A stretch of 64,000 bases of DNA from DATJOJ01 sp035507035 (lineage in GTDB: Bacteria; Acidobacteriota; Terriglobia; Terriglobales; Acidobacteriaceae). A program made the position numbers and the translations under genes. The notes under the pieces were generated by a model. The model saw only the letters and a program-made list of their open reading frames with translations. It made no database searches and was not told the DNA's origin. Position 1 is the first letter of the stretch. Every line of letters starts with the position of its first letter. Below, piece by piece: positions 34,277 through 42,401 of the stretch. The stretch lies in contig DATJOJ010000037.1 in NCBI GenBank assembly GCA_035507035.1, positions 53,961 to 117,960 on the forward strand, written 5' to 3'.

Positions 34277-35671
34277 CTACACCAACCCCTGGTCCAGCAT
34301 GGCATTGGCGACCTTCAGGAAGCCGCCGATGTTGGCGCCGTTCACCAGATTGCCCGGCGTGCCGTATTTCTCGGCCGTTTCGAAGCAGTTCTTGTGGATG
34401 GCGATCATGATTTTGTGCAGCCGGTCGTCCACTTCCTCGCGTGTCCAGCTCAGCCGTGCACTGTTCTGGGCCATTTCGAGTCCGGAGGTGGCAACGCCGC
34501 CCGCGTTGGCAGCTTTCGCCGGTCCATAAAGAATCTTCGCATCGAGGAACAGCTTGGTGGCTTCGAGCGTGCTTGGCATGTTCGCGCCCTCGGCAACCAG
34601 CTTGCAGCCGTTCTTCAACAGATTCTCTGCGTCCCGCTTCTTGATTTCGTTCTGCGTGGCGCTCGGGAAGGCACAATCCGCCTTGATGTTCCAGATCGGG
34701 TTGTGATCCAGCTTGATATCGGTAGGCATGAAGACGCCCTTCTTGAACTTCTCCGTGTATTCACGGATCCGTCCGCGGCGGACATTCTTCAGGTCGATAA
34801 CCCAGGCCAGCTTTTCGCGGTCGATTCCATCCGGATCAAAAATCACGCCGTCGGAATCGGAGCAAGTGATCGGTTTTGCGCCGAAATCAAGCAGCTTCTC
34901 GATGGTGTACTGCGCCACGTTGCCGCTGCCGGAAACCAGGCACAGCTTGCCTTCTAGCTTGTCCTTCTTGGTCTTCAGCATTTCATCGGCAAAATAAACG
35001 CAACCGTAGCCGGTGGCTTCCGGACGAATCAGCGAGCCGCCCCATCCCAGACCTTTGCCGGTCAGGACGCCGGTGAACTCGTTGCGCAGCCGTTTGTATT
35101 GGCCAAACAGGAAGCCGATTTCGCGGCCACCCACGCCAATGTCGCCGGCGGGAACGTCGGTGTCGGGACCGATATGGCGTTGTAACTCGGTCATGAAGCT
35201 CTGGCAGAACCGCATCACTTCGTTGTCGCTCTTTCCTTTGGGATCGAAATCCGATCCGCCCTTGCCGCCGCCCATGGGAAGCGTGGTTAGCGAGTTTTTA
35301 AAGACTTGCTCAAACGCCAGGAATTTCAAAATGCCGAGGTTCACCGACGGATGGAAACGCAGACCGCCCTTGTAAGGGCCGATTGCGCTGTTCATTTCAA
35401 TGCGGAAGCCGCGGTTCACTTGAATTTCGCCGCGATCATCAAACCAGGGCACGCGGAACATCAACACGCGCTCAGGTTCAGTGATCCGCTCCAGAATCTT
35501 TGCCGAGCGATATTCGGGATGCTTCTGCAAAACGAGACGAAGGGAATCGAGAACTTCCTGCACTGCCTGGTGGAATTCTGGTTCGGCTGGGTTTTTGGCT
35601 TTTACGGTGGTTAATACTTCCTCAATATAATCGCCCGATGTCTTGATTCCGGGCGGTGTCATAACGCTCAT
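34277..35671 (-). CDS. gdhA: NADP-type glutamate dehydrogenase
   Basis: A 464-residue cytosolic enzyme interconverting 2-oxoglutarate plus ammonia and glutamate. Signatures include NRGFRIEMNSAIGPYKGGLRFHPSVN, the catalytic lysine in PMGGGKGGSDFDPKGK, PAGDIGVGGREIGFLFGQYK, and the Rossmann motif SGSGNVAQYTIEKL in the C-terminal domain. The length fits the hexameric NADP-dependent bacterial form. The ATG at 35671 is chosen because GGAGG sits 8 bases upstream. The ATG at 35686 would overlap that ribosome site. The leader holds a hairpin (35731-35748) and a Crp-type palindrome (35775-35790), suggesting control by carbon or redox state. Confidence 0.96.
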   Translation of the reverse strand: MSVMTPPGIKTSGDYIEEVLTTVKAKNPAEPEFHQAVQEVLDSLRLVLQKHPEYRSAKILERITEPERVLMFRVPWFDDRGEIQVNRGFRIEMNSAIGPYKGGLRFHPSVNLGILKFLAFEQVFKNSLTTLPMGGGKGGSDFDPKGKSDNEVMRFCQSFMTELQRHIGPDTDVPAGDIGVGGREIGFLFGQYKRLRNEFTGVLTGKGLGWGGSLIRPEATGYGCVYFADEMLKTKKDKLEGKLCLVSGSGNVAQYTIEKLLDFGAKPITCSDSDGVIFDPDGIDREKLAWVIDLKNVRRGRIREYTEKFKKGVFMPTDIKLDHNPIWNIKADCAFPSATQNEIKKRDAENLLKNGCKLVAEGANMPSTLEATKLFLDAKILYGPAKAANAGGVATSGLEMAQNSARLSWTREEVDDRLHKIMIAIHKNCFETAEKYGTPGNLVNGANIGGFLKVANAMLDQGLV

Positions 35672-35730
35672 AATTGTGTCCTCCAATGTACAAAACCTTT
35701 TGATTAGACCATATATGACGCAGACGCTTG

Positions 35731-35748
35731 TGATGGGCTAACCCATCA
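35731..35748 (-). promoter_or_regulatory. Hairpin in gdhA leader
   Basis: TGATGGG-CTAA-CCCATCA gives a perfect 7-bp stem 60-77 bases before the gdhA ATG. It could be an RNA structure in the leader or an operator. Nothing decides between these. Confidence 0.4.
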
Positions 35749-35774
35749 TTTAAGCCGTTGAGCCGGGTTCCTGC

Positions 35775-35790
35775 CGTGATTCATATCACG
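35775..35790 (-). promoter_or_regulatory. Crp-type palindrome upstream of gdhA
   Basis: CGTGA-TTCATA-TCACG is a 16-bp palindrome of the Crp half-site geometry (outer bases C/G instead of T/A). It lies 104-119 bases upstream of the gdhA ATG. Confidence 0.55.
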
Positions 35791-35954
35791 GGGAGTCGTG
35801 ACCATCGTACTGCGAAACCGTGAGAGCGGGCGTAAATTTTTGTTACGCGGAAGAAACCGATGCGGGAGTTTAGCGGCGAAGAAACAGCGAATCAGAAAGC
35901 CGAGTGGTTAAAAAGAAATGACAGAGGCGGAATGATTCCTGTGATCCTCTGTGT

Positions 35955-36230
35955 TTAGATTCCCAACTTCTTGACCTCTTCCTGGTAGTACTTGCGGTAC
36001 AGGATGTCCCATTCCTGGCTACCTTCGAGGATCGTACGCTTCTGATTTTCAATCTTTTGCCGCGCGTCCTGATCGATTCTTGCTTCCTGATTGAGCAGAT
36101 CTTCGAGAATCTTGCGGACCTCCAAGCGGATGGTGTTCCTGTCTTCCAGAAATTCGACTTCGTTCATCTCCGCCAGCGCATCGGTAATCACGTGCGCCAC
36201 TTTGTTCACCTTTTCGCGGTTGACTCTCAC
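35955..36230 (-). CDS. DUF507 family protein, second copy
   Basis: A 91-residue cytosolic helical protein that I recognise as the DUF507 family (MRVNREKVNKVAHVITDALAEM; ILEDLLNQEARIDQDARQKIENQ; EWDILYRKYYQEEVKKLGI). DUF507 has no known function and occurs in Acidobacteriota, Aquificota and some deltaproteobacterial groups. Its start codon overlaps the stop of the upstream paralogue by four bases (ATGA), so the two are translationally coupled. The pair may form a hetero-oligomer; that is inferred from overlap and similar size. Confidence 0.88.
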   Translation of the reverse strand: MRVNREKVNKVAHVITDALAEMNEVEFLEDRNTIRLEVRKILEDLLNQEARIDQDARQKIENQKRTILEGSQEWDILYRKYYQEEVKKLGI

Positions 36231-36505
36231 AGCACCGCCTTGTACTTGCGGACGAGTTCGTTCTTCACCTTGCGGAACATCTCCTGGTAATTGGCGCCGG
36301 TTTTCTGCATCTCGGTGGAATAGGCTTCGAGAATCACGCGGACTTCGTCATTGATGCGGTCTTCGAGGGAAAACTCCTCCAGCATAGCCGCATGCACTTT
36401 TTCTGTGACCGCCGGAACCGACTTAGTGGCGATGAACCCGCTGGCAATGAGCTTTTTCGTGGCCTCTCGGGCCAAATAGCTTACATATTCTTTGGAGAGC
36501 AGCAT
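36227..36505 (-). CDS. DUF507 family protein, first copy
   Basis: A 92-residue paralogue of the following gene, opening MLLSKEYVSYLAREATKKLI and ending NYQEMFRKVKNELVRKYKAVL. The two share the pattern helix - acidic D-R-I-(N/D) turn - long helix - aromatic/basic C-terminus. It is first in the two-gene unit, coupled by ATGA overlap. The family's role is unknown. Confidence 0.88.
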   Translation of the reverse strand: MLLSKEYVSYLAREATKKLIASGFIATKSVPAVTEKVHAAMLEEFSLEDRINDEVRVILEAYSTEMQKTGANYQEMFRKVKNELVRKYKAVL

Positions 36506-36697
36506 GATTTAAATCGGATGTGGGTTGTGAAACAGGTAGTGTAGCATAGAGCTAGCTTTATTAAGCCGATTAGCAGGATCACAAAGATCGCGAACGCACA
36601 GGCTAGCGACAGGGTCAGAGCCTCGTATTTTGTTATTGCTTCAGACCCGGTTTTGTCATCGGCAAGGTTCCTTATTGTCCCACAGGTCTGATGTTGG

Positions 36698-36753
36698 CCA
36701 ACGACCAACGACAAACAGCCAACAGCCAACGACAAACGACCGACGACCGGACT
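36698..36753 (+). repeat. Heptamer tandem repeat, CCAACGA type
   Basis: Eight consecutive 7-base units: CCAACGA, CCAACGA, CAAACAG, CCAACAG, CCAACGA, CAAACGA, CCGACGA, CCGGACT. They lie in the divergent gap between the DUF507 pair and the next plus-strand gene and run straight into TACAAT (36753-36758), a possible -10 box. The upstream in-frame extension of the next gene (Gln/Thr/Asp-rich) is only a translation of this array. Confidence 0.75.
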
Positions 36754-36777
36754 ACAATAAATGATTGCCGACCAACC

Positions 36778-37248
36778 ATGTCCCCACTCTCTGACGATCT
36801 CGCCGGCCTAAAAGACGACATGATTGCCTTCATCGAAGGCCATGGCATGTCGCGCTTCCCCGGATTCGTGGACTACGAAGAAATTCAGTGCGTTAGTTGG
36901 AAGCAAAACGGCAACGTTGAAGGGTGGAAGGATTTCGTAGAGCTGGCCAAGACCGCCGGCGCTCCATTTTTGACGATGGACTCATGGAAACTCGAGCGCG
37001 ACGAACTTGATGGCATGATTGAGCGGCTGAGCAATGCCCAGTTCAGCACCGATGAAGAGATCGAAGAAGCCCGCTGGCTGCGGACTTACATCGGCAAGAC
37101 CGGATTCGTGCAACTCGGCTTTGCTCATCAAGGTGTCATGATGGTTTACGAGGCATCGACCGCCTGGTACGAGCGCTATCAGGGAATCCTCGAAATGGCC
37201 GACGATTTTACGGGCATGTCCCTCGACCCGCCGGACGAAGAGCCATAA
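36778..37248 (+). CDS. Conserved-looking hypothetical protein
   Basis: A 156-residue soluble, acidic protein. The start MSPLSDDLAGLKDDMIAFIEGHGM is chosen over an ATG at 36691, whose extra 29 residues are encoded by heptamer repeats. The rest has predicted helices and a C-terminal strand-rich part (KTGFVQLGFAHQGVMMVYEASTAWYERY), ending in an acidic tail (DPPDEEP). I do not recognise the family. TACAAT at 36753 may be the promoter. recJ follows in the same direction after 185 bases. Confidence 0.7.
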   Translation: MSPLSDDLAGLKDDMIAFIEGHGMSRFPGFVDYEEIQCVSWKQNGNVEGWKDFVELAKTAGAPFLTMDSWKLERDELDGMIERLSNAQFSTDEEIEEARWLRTYIGKTGFVQLGFAHQGVMMVYEASTAWYERYQGILEMADDFTGMSLDPPDEEP

Positions 37249-37418
37249 CCCTTCGTCGCATTCGCAATTCTTCTTTGCCTTCTCCGCGAATCCTCTTCGC
37301 ACTTTGGGTTTTGAGATTTTTCTAGACTCTCCACGAGTTTCGCGGGCAAAACACATCGCCAAGCCGTCCCCCGGGGTGCTTCCTCCGTGCTCCCCTCCGC
37401 CCTCTGCGTTGAATCTTC

Positions 37419-37424
37419 TAAAAT
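37419..37424 (+). promoter_or_regulatory. Possible -10 element (TAAAAT) before recJ
   Basis: TAAAAT ends 9 bases before the recJ ATG and no Shine-Dalgarno sequence is visible. This is another candidate leaderless start in this window. Confidence 0.35.
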
Positions 37425-37433
37425 GGATCTTTC

Positions 37434-39284
37434 ATGCAGTGGCTCCCGAAAGTCGCAAACCAAGCCCAGGCGGAGTTGCTGGCCACGCAGCTGCGCCTGA
37501 ATCCTCCTCTGAAAAATCCTGCGCTTGCCTCGACTCTCGCCCGCTTGCTGGTCATTCGAGGAATCACCGACCCCGAAACGGCCGATCGTTTTCTCACGCC
37601 CACGCTGGATCATCTGCATTCACCTTATTTAATGCGTGGCATGAAAGCCGCCGTTGACCGTCTCGACGCCGCCATCGAGAAAAAAGAGGGCATTCTCATC
37701 TACGGCGACTACGACGTCGACGGCACCACCGCCATCGTTATCCTGAAAACCGCAATTGAGCTTTGCGGAGGCGCAGCCGATTTTCACGTCCCCCATCGCA
37801 TCAAAGAAGGCTACGACCTGCGCGGCGATGTCATCGAACGCGCCGCGGCGGCTGGTATTCAACTCATCATCAGCGTCGATGCTGGCATCCGTGCTTTTCC
37901 CGCCGCTGAAACCGCAAAACGCCTCGGCGTTGATCTCGTTGTCACCGATCATCACTTGCCCGGCCCCGACGGCATGCCACATGCCTTGGCCGTCTTGAAT
38001 CCTAATCAGCCCGGATGCGAATATCCCTGCAAGTCGCTGTGCGGCGCCGGCGTTGCATTTAAACTCGCGCAAGCGCTGATGGAACGCCGCCTCGTGGGCC
38101 GCGATCAGGTTCCTTTGCTCAAGTCTTTTCTCAAGATGGTCGCCATCGCCACCATCGCTGATTCGGTTCCCATCACCGGCGAGAATCGAGTGTTCACCAA
38201 GCTGGGCCTCGAAGCCTTGCGTACCGCCGTAAATCCCGGATTGAAGGCTCTCCTCGAGGTTTCCCAAGTTGGCGGACGCCCGCTGACCACCGCTGAAGTC
38301 GGATTCCGCATCGCCCCACGTATCAACGCCGCCGGGCGCATGGACATTGCCGCCGATGTGATCGAACTCTTCAGTGTCAAAGATCTCAACCGCGCCCGCC
38401 AGATCGCTGGCAAACTGGACCGTCTCAACTCCGAGCGTCAGGAAGAAGAGCGCCGTATCCTGGAAGCGATTCACAAGAAATTTGAAAATGAGCCTTCTCT
38501 CCTCGATCGATATTGCCTTGTCATCGACGGTGACGGATGGCACCGCGGCGTGATCGGGATCACGGCCACGCGCGTGGTCGAACGCTATCATCGTCCAACC
38601 CTCGTGGTTTCGCGTGATGGCGCTGAGGCCTACGGCTCCGGCCGCTCCATCCGCCCGTTTCACCTGCTCAACGCGCTGGAATCCTGTCCCGAACTCTTTA
38701 CTCGCTACGGTGGCCACTCCCACGCGGTAGGTTTCTCGATGCCATCAGCATTGGTCCCGGAGCTTTGCTCGCGCCTCGATGCATACGCCCGCACCCGCCT
38801 CACTCCTGCTGATTTTGAGCCAGCGTTGGAACTCGACTCCGAACTTCCGCTCACGCATATCACGCCCGAACTTTTTCATCTGGTGCAGCATCTCGAGCCC
38901 TTTGGCAGCCGCAACCCCGAGCCCGTGTTTTCTGCCCGAAAGGTTCGCCTTACAGCTTCGCCGCGAATCCTGAAAGAGAAGCACGTGAAGCTGCGATTGA
39001 GTTGCCACGCGGAAACCGAACGGAAAGAAGAGGCCGTTCTCGCAATGCCGCGTTGCCATCCCGATGGAGCAACGATTCCTCGCGCTGAGAACCGGCAACT
39101 GAGAACTGAGAACTGGCGTAAATCCGTCACCTATGATGCTCTCGGTTGGCACATGGCTGAGGCGGTGCAGCAAGCCAAGCTCCTGCCGGGCGACACGATC
39201 GACATCGCCTTCTCCCTGGAATACAACGACCGCGATGAATATGGCGGGCTGGAATTGTCGTTGCGGGATTTCCGCGTGGCTTGA
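37434..39284 (+). CDS. recJ: Single-strand DNA 5'-3' exonuclease RecJ
   Basis: A 616-residue DHH-superfamily exonuclease for recombination and mismatch repair. Metal-binding motifs are GDYDVDG (91-97), SVDAGI (148-153) and TDHH (171-174). The DHHA1 part contains VIDGDGWHRGVIGI and GRSIRPFHLLNAL...RYGGHSHAVGFSM. The C-terminal OB-fold (NPEPVFSARKVRL...KEKHVKLRL) is interrupted at about residues 533-566 by a polar segment, within which residues about 551-561 are encoded by five 7-base repeats of the AACTGAG type. The reading frame stays open and the fold resumes (YDALGWHMAEAV). Activity is probably intact. Confidence 0.95.
   Translation: MQWLPKVANQAQAELLATQLRLNPPLKNPALASTLARLLVIRGITDPETADRFLTPTLDHLHSPYLMRGMKAAVDRLDAAIEKKEGILIYGDYDVDGTTAIVILKTAIELCGGAADFHVPHRIKEGYDLRGDVIERAAAAGIQLIISVDAGIRAFPAAETAKRLGVDLVVTDHHLPGPDGMPHALAVLNPNQPGCEYPCKSLCGAGVAFKLAQALMERRLVGRDQVPLLKSFLKMVAIATIADSVPITGENRVFTKLGLEALRTAVNPGLKALLEVSQVGGRPLTTAEVGFRIAPRINAAGRMDIAADVIELFSVKDLNRARQIAGKLDRLNSERQEEERRILEAIHKKFENEPSLLDRYCLVIDGDGWHRGVIGITATRVVERYHRPTLVVSRDGAEAYGSGRSIRPFHLLNALESCPELFTRYGGHSHAVGFSMPSALVPELCSRLDAYARTRLTPADFEPALELDSELPLTHITPELFHLVQHLEPFGSRNPEPVFSARKVRLTASPRILKEKHVKLRLSCHAETERKEEAVLAMPRCHPDGATIPRAENRQLRTENWRKSVTYDALGWHMAEAVQQAKLLPGDTIDIAFSLEYNDRDEYGGLELSLRDFRVA
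39083..39117 (+). repeat. Heptamer tandem repeat inside recJ
   Basis: Five consecutive 7-base units (CGCTGAG, AACCGGC, AACTGAG, AACTGAG, AACTGGC) lie in frame inside the recJ C-terminal domain. The unit is the same as in the array at 6477-6504. Confidence 0.7.
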
Positions 39285-39303
39285 TCGGCAAGCAATCGGC
39301 AGT

Positions 39304-39345
39304 CTGACTTCTAACTTCTGAACTCTGACCTCTGCCTACTCAGCT
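39304..39345 (+). repeat. Heptamer tandem repeat, CTGACTT type, before lptC/A
   Basis: Six consecutive 7-base units: CTGACTT, CTAACTT, CTGAACT, CTGACCT, CTGCCTA, CTCAGCT. They fill most of the recJ-lptC/A gap and touch the TACACT box at 39345-39350. Confidence 0.7.
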
Positions 39346-39350
39346 ACACT
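39345..39350 (+). promoter_or_regulatory. -10-like TACACT before lptC/A
   Basis: TACACT ends 8 bases before the GTG start at 39359, with no Shine-Dalgarno sequence between. The heptamer array lies directly upstream where a -35 box would be; CTGACC at 39325 is only a poor candidate. Confidence 0.35.
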
Positions 39351-39358
39351 GTCCATAG

Positions 39359-41611
39359 GTGTCTCTCTCGGTCACAAGGCTAAGACGATGGTTCGCCGCG
39401 GCTGCAATTGTGGCCGTGTTCTCAGTGGCAGGAGTGTACTTTTATGCTCGGCATCGCGTGCAAAACGCCCTCAAACAGGTCCCGGAGAAGATTGGCGTAG
39501 AAATCAAGCAGACCGCGACTGGCTTTACGATTTCGAAGTCAGAGCAGGGAAGGACACTATTCAAGGTTGAAGCCAGCAAAGCGGTGCAGTTTCAGCAAGG
39601 CGGACGCGCTGAGCTTCACGACGTAGCCATCACTCTGTACGGTCACGATTCCACCCGCTATGACCGCATCTACGGTTCCGACTTCGTCTATGACCAGCAA
39701 ACCGGGAACGTGACCGCCAGTGGTGAGGTTCAAATCGATCTGGAAGCGAACCCCGAAGGCCTGTTAAATCCCGACCAGTCGCCGCCGAAAGATCTTAAAA
39801 ATCCGATTCACCTGAAGACCAGCGGACTTGTCTTCAACCAGAAAAGCGGCGATGCGTTTACCAAGAATCGTGTCGACTTCACGTTGGCCGGCGCCACCGG
39901 CTCAGCGATGGGTGTCAACTACATTGCGCAAACCAACGTTTTGACTTTGGAGTCGAATGTGAAAGTTTCCGCCAGCAGCCTTGGCGGCGCATCCCTTACC
40001 GCGATACGCGGAACGATCGCGACGAATCCTCACCAGGTGATTCTCGATCAGCCGCAACTCAATGCCAGTTTTCGGCATTGCCAGTCAGATAGGGCCGTGC
40101 TTTTCTTGCGTCCTGACAACACGATTGACCATATCTTCGCCACTGAAAATGTCCTGATCCGCACTGACCGCCCGCCCGCCACCGAAACTCATGCCGACCA
40201 ATTGGACCTTGTTATGGCAAAGCAAAGCCAAACGCCGCGATCGGCAATTCTCTCTGGCAATGTCACTCTCAATGCATCTTCCGCACAGCCGGTGCAGGCG
40301 AGCGCCGGACACGTCATCTTCGATTTTGCAGCGAAGAATCGTCTGACCAAGGTTCATGCGGAAGAGAATGTGAAATTACTGCAGCATCAGAGCGCTTCGA
40401 AACCGTCGGCTAGCGCTCAGGATCTCGAACTCGCTGCATCCGTCATGGATTTCTTTTTGTCCAAGTCGCAGCATTTGGCTCGCGCCGAAACCGTTGGCTC
40501 CGGTCAGCTCACCTTACGTCCTGCGGGCTCCGGGAACGGTACGCAAACCGTGGTCACGGCGGGAAAATTCGACGCGAAGTTTGATGACCTGGGGCAACTC
40601 GCATCCGTGCACGGCACGCCCGACGCCCGCATCGTCAATAGGAACCCCAGTCAGCCTGATCGCGTGAGCACCAGCCAGATGGTCGATGCCACCTTCCACC
40701 CAGGCCAGGGAATTGATTCCGTGGTGCAGCAGGGCGATGTGGCCTACGAAGACGGGGATCGCAAAGCTTGGGGCCAGCATGCCCGCTATACGCCGAGCGA
40801 TCAGATTCTCCTGCTCACTGGCTCGCCCCGTGTGACCGAAGGCGGAATGACCACAACCGCACGAAGCATGCGATTCAACCGCGCTACGAGCGACGCTACC
40901 GCCGGCGGCGACGTGAAAAGCACGTACAGTGACCTTACGCAACAGCCCAATGGCGCGCTCCTGGCCTCGTCCAGTCCGATTCACGTGACTGCCCGCTCCA
41001 TGACCGTTCACGGTGCTTCGGCCATCGCGCTCTATACCGGCGATGTCCGCCTCTGGCAGGACGCGAATGTCGTTACTGCTCCCGCAATTGATTTCGATCG
41101 CGATCATCGTTCCATGGTCGCGCGAGGATCTGCGTCTGATCCTGTCTCTACCGTTTTAGTCGAAACCGACAAAAACGGCGTTTCGACTCCGGTTGCCCTT
41201 ACATCTACTCAATTGATGTACACCGATAGCGAGCGCAAGGCTCATTTCGACGAAGATGTCACCGCGAAATCGGCCGATGCCACCATCACAGCCAAAGAGA
41301 TCGACGCGTTTTTGCTGCCGCGTGGCTCGTCAAGCTCGAATCAAGCGAATTCGGGTGGAAAGCTGGAGAAAATTGTCGCGGATGGTCAGGTAGTCATAAT
41401 TCAGCCTGGCCGGCAGGGCACCGGCGATCGCATGGTTTATACGTCAGCGGACGATAAGTTTGTCCTGACCGGCGGACCTCCTAGCATTTTTGATGCCGAA
41501 CATGGCAAGATTACCGGGGTTTCGTTGACTTTCTTTAGACGCGATGATAGGGTGCTCGTAGAAGGAAACAGCACTTCACCCGCCGTCACGCAAACGCGAG
41601 TGGCACGATAA
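39359..41611 (+). CDS. LptC-LptA fusion protein for LPS export
   Basis: A 750-residue inner-membrane-anchored periplasmic protein. Residues about 11-30 form the anchor (FAAAAIVAVFSVAGVYFYA). An LptC-like domain follows (GFTISKSEQGRTLFKVEASKAVQF; YDRIYGSDFVYDQQTGNVTASGEVQIDLEA), then several OstA/LptA-type repeats to the C-terminus (SARNPL-like blocks such as NRLTKVHAEENVKLLQ, DRKAWGQHARYTPSDQILLLTGSPRVTEGG, RMVYTSADDKFVLTGGPPSIFDAEHGKITG). These beta-jellyroll units would form a bridge carrying LPS from the ABC transporter to LptD. The stop codon abuts the lptB ATG directly. The start is GTG, with a possible leaderless promoter. Confidence 0.88.
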   Translation: MSLSVTRLRRWFAAAAIVAVFSVAGVYFYARHRVQNALKQVPEKIGVEIKQTATGFTISKSEQGRTLFKVEASKAVQFQQGGRAELHDVAITLYGHDSTRYDRIYGSDFVYDQQTGNVTASGEVQIDLEANPEGLLNPDQSPPKDLKNPIHLKTSGLVFNQKSGDAFTKNRVDFTLAGATGSAMGVNYIAQTNVLTLESNVKVSASSLGGASLTAIRGTIATNPHQVILDQPQLNASFRHCQSDRAVLFLRPDNTIDHIFATENVLIRTDRPPATETHADQLDLVMAKQSQTPRSAILSGNVTLNASSAQPVQASAGHVIFDFAAKNRLTKVHAEENVKLLQHQSASKPSASAQDLELAASVMDFFLSKSQHLARAETVGSGQLTLRPAGSGNGTQTVVTAGKFDAKFDDLGQLASVHGTPDARIVNRNPSQPDRVSTSQMVDATFHPGQGIDSVVQQGDVAYEDGDRKAWGQHARYTPSDQILLLTGSPRVTEGGMTTTARSMRFNRATSDATAGGDVKSTYSDLTQQPNGALLASSSPIHVTARSMTVHGASAIALYTGDVRLWQDANVVTAPAIDFDRDHRSMVARGSASDPVSTVLVETDKNGVSTPVALTSTQLMYTDSERKAHFDEDVTAKSADATITAKEIDAFLLPRGSSSSNQANSGGKLEKIVADGQVVIIQPGRQGTGDRMVYTSADDKFVLTGGPPSIFDAEHGKITGVSLTFFRRDDRVLVEGNSTSPAVTQTRVAR

Positions 41612-42340
41612 ATGCGTACGCTGGCCACCGACGAAATCGGCAAATCTTACCGCGGTCGCCGGGTCGTAAATGCTGTCAGCCTTCGCGTCGAGCAAGGCGA
41701 AGTCGTTGGATTGCTTGGACCTAACGGCGCCGGCAAGACCACAACCTTCTATTCAATTGTAGGTTTGATCCCCCCCGATTCTGGCCGGGTGTTGATCGAC
41801 CAGGACGATATCACGGACGTGCCTATGTATTTGCGGGCACGGCAGTACGGCATTAGCTATCTCCCTCAGGAAGCCTCCGTCTTCCGCAAGCTCACGGTAG
41901 AGGAGAACATTTTGGCCGTGCTGGAAGTGCAGCCCATCTCCTGGCACGAGCGCCGCGAGCGCATGGAGAAGCTGATCGATCAGTTGGGCTTGGAGCATAT
42001 CCGCCGGAATCGTGGCTATGCGTTGTCGGGCGGTGAGCGGCGGCGTGTCGAAATCGGCCGCGCACTATGTATCAACCCAACCTTTATTTTGCTGGATGAG
42101 CCGTTTTCGGGTATTGACCCGATTGCCGTTCTGGATCTGCAGAAGATTATTAGTGATTTAAAGGCGGCTGGCATCGGCATCTTGATCACCGATCACAGCG
42201 TGCGCGAGACGTTATCTGTTACAGATAGGGCGTACATCATCGACGAAGGCCGCATCTTCCGCCACGGAACGCCCGAACAGTTAGCGAACGATCCGGAAGT
42301 ACGCAGAGTCTATTTGGGAGAGAGTTTTTCGCTAGTGTGA
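41612..42340 (+). CDS. lptB: LPS export ABC transporter ATPase
   Basis: A 242-residue ATPase that powers LPS extraction from the inner membrane with LptF/LptG. Walker A is GPNGAGKTT, the Q-loop is YLPQEASVF, the signature is LSGGERRRVEIGR, Walker B is FILLDEPFSGIDP and the switch His is in ITDHSV. The family-typical C-terminus YLGESFSL is present. It starts on the base after the lptC/A stop codon, so the two are co-translated. LptF/LptG are not in the window. Confidence 0.97.
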   Translation: MRTLATDEIGKSYRGRRVVNAVSLRVEQGEVVGLLGPNGAGKTTTFYSIVGLIPPDSGRVLIDQDDITDVPMYLRARQYGISYLPQEASVFRKLTVEENILAVLEVQPISWHERRERMEKLIDQLGLEHIRRNRGYALSGGERRRVEIGRALCINPTFILLDEPFSGIDPIAVLDLQKIISDLKAAGIGILITDHSVRETLSVTDRAYIIDEGRIFRHGTPEQLANDPEVRRVYLGESFSLV

Positions 42341-42342
42341 AA

Positions 42343-42370
42343 TTCGTCGTTCGTCCTTCGTCGTTCGCAA
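42343..42370 (+). repeat. Heptamer tandem repeat, TTCGTCG type, after lptB
   Basis: Four 7-base units, TTCGTCG, TTCGTCC, TTCGTCG, TTCGCAA, start two bases after the lptB stop. They are the reverse complement type of the CGAACGA units found 130 bases further on. Confidence 0.65.
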
Positions 42371-42401
42371 GACCGGTATAGGGGCGCGGTTGAGCTCAGA
42401 T

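Noticed and set aside
36691..36777. N-terminal extension (Gln/Thr/Asp-rich) of the hypothetical protein at 36778
   Set aside because: The extra codons are just the CCAACGA-type heptamer array read in frame. The start at 36778 is preferred.
37629..38723. Long frame antisense to recJ
   Set aside because: It is a shadow of the DHH exonuclease gene and has no ribosome site or known motif.
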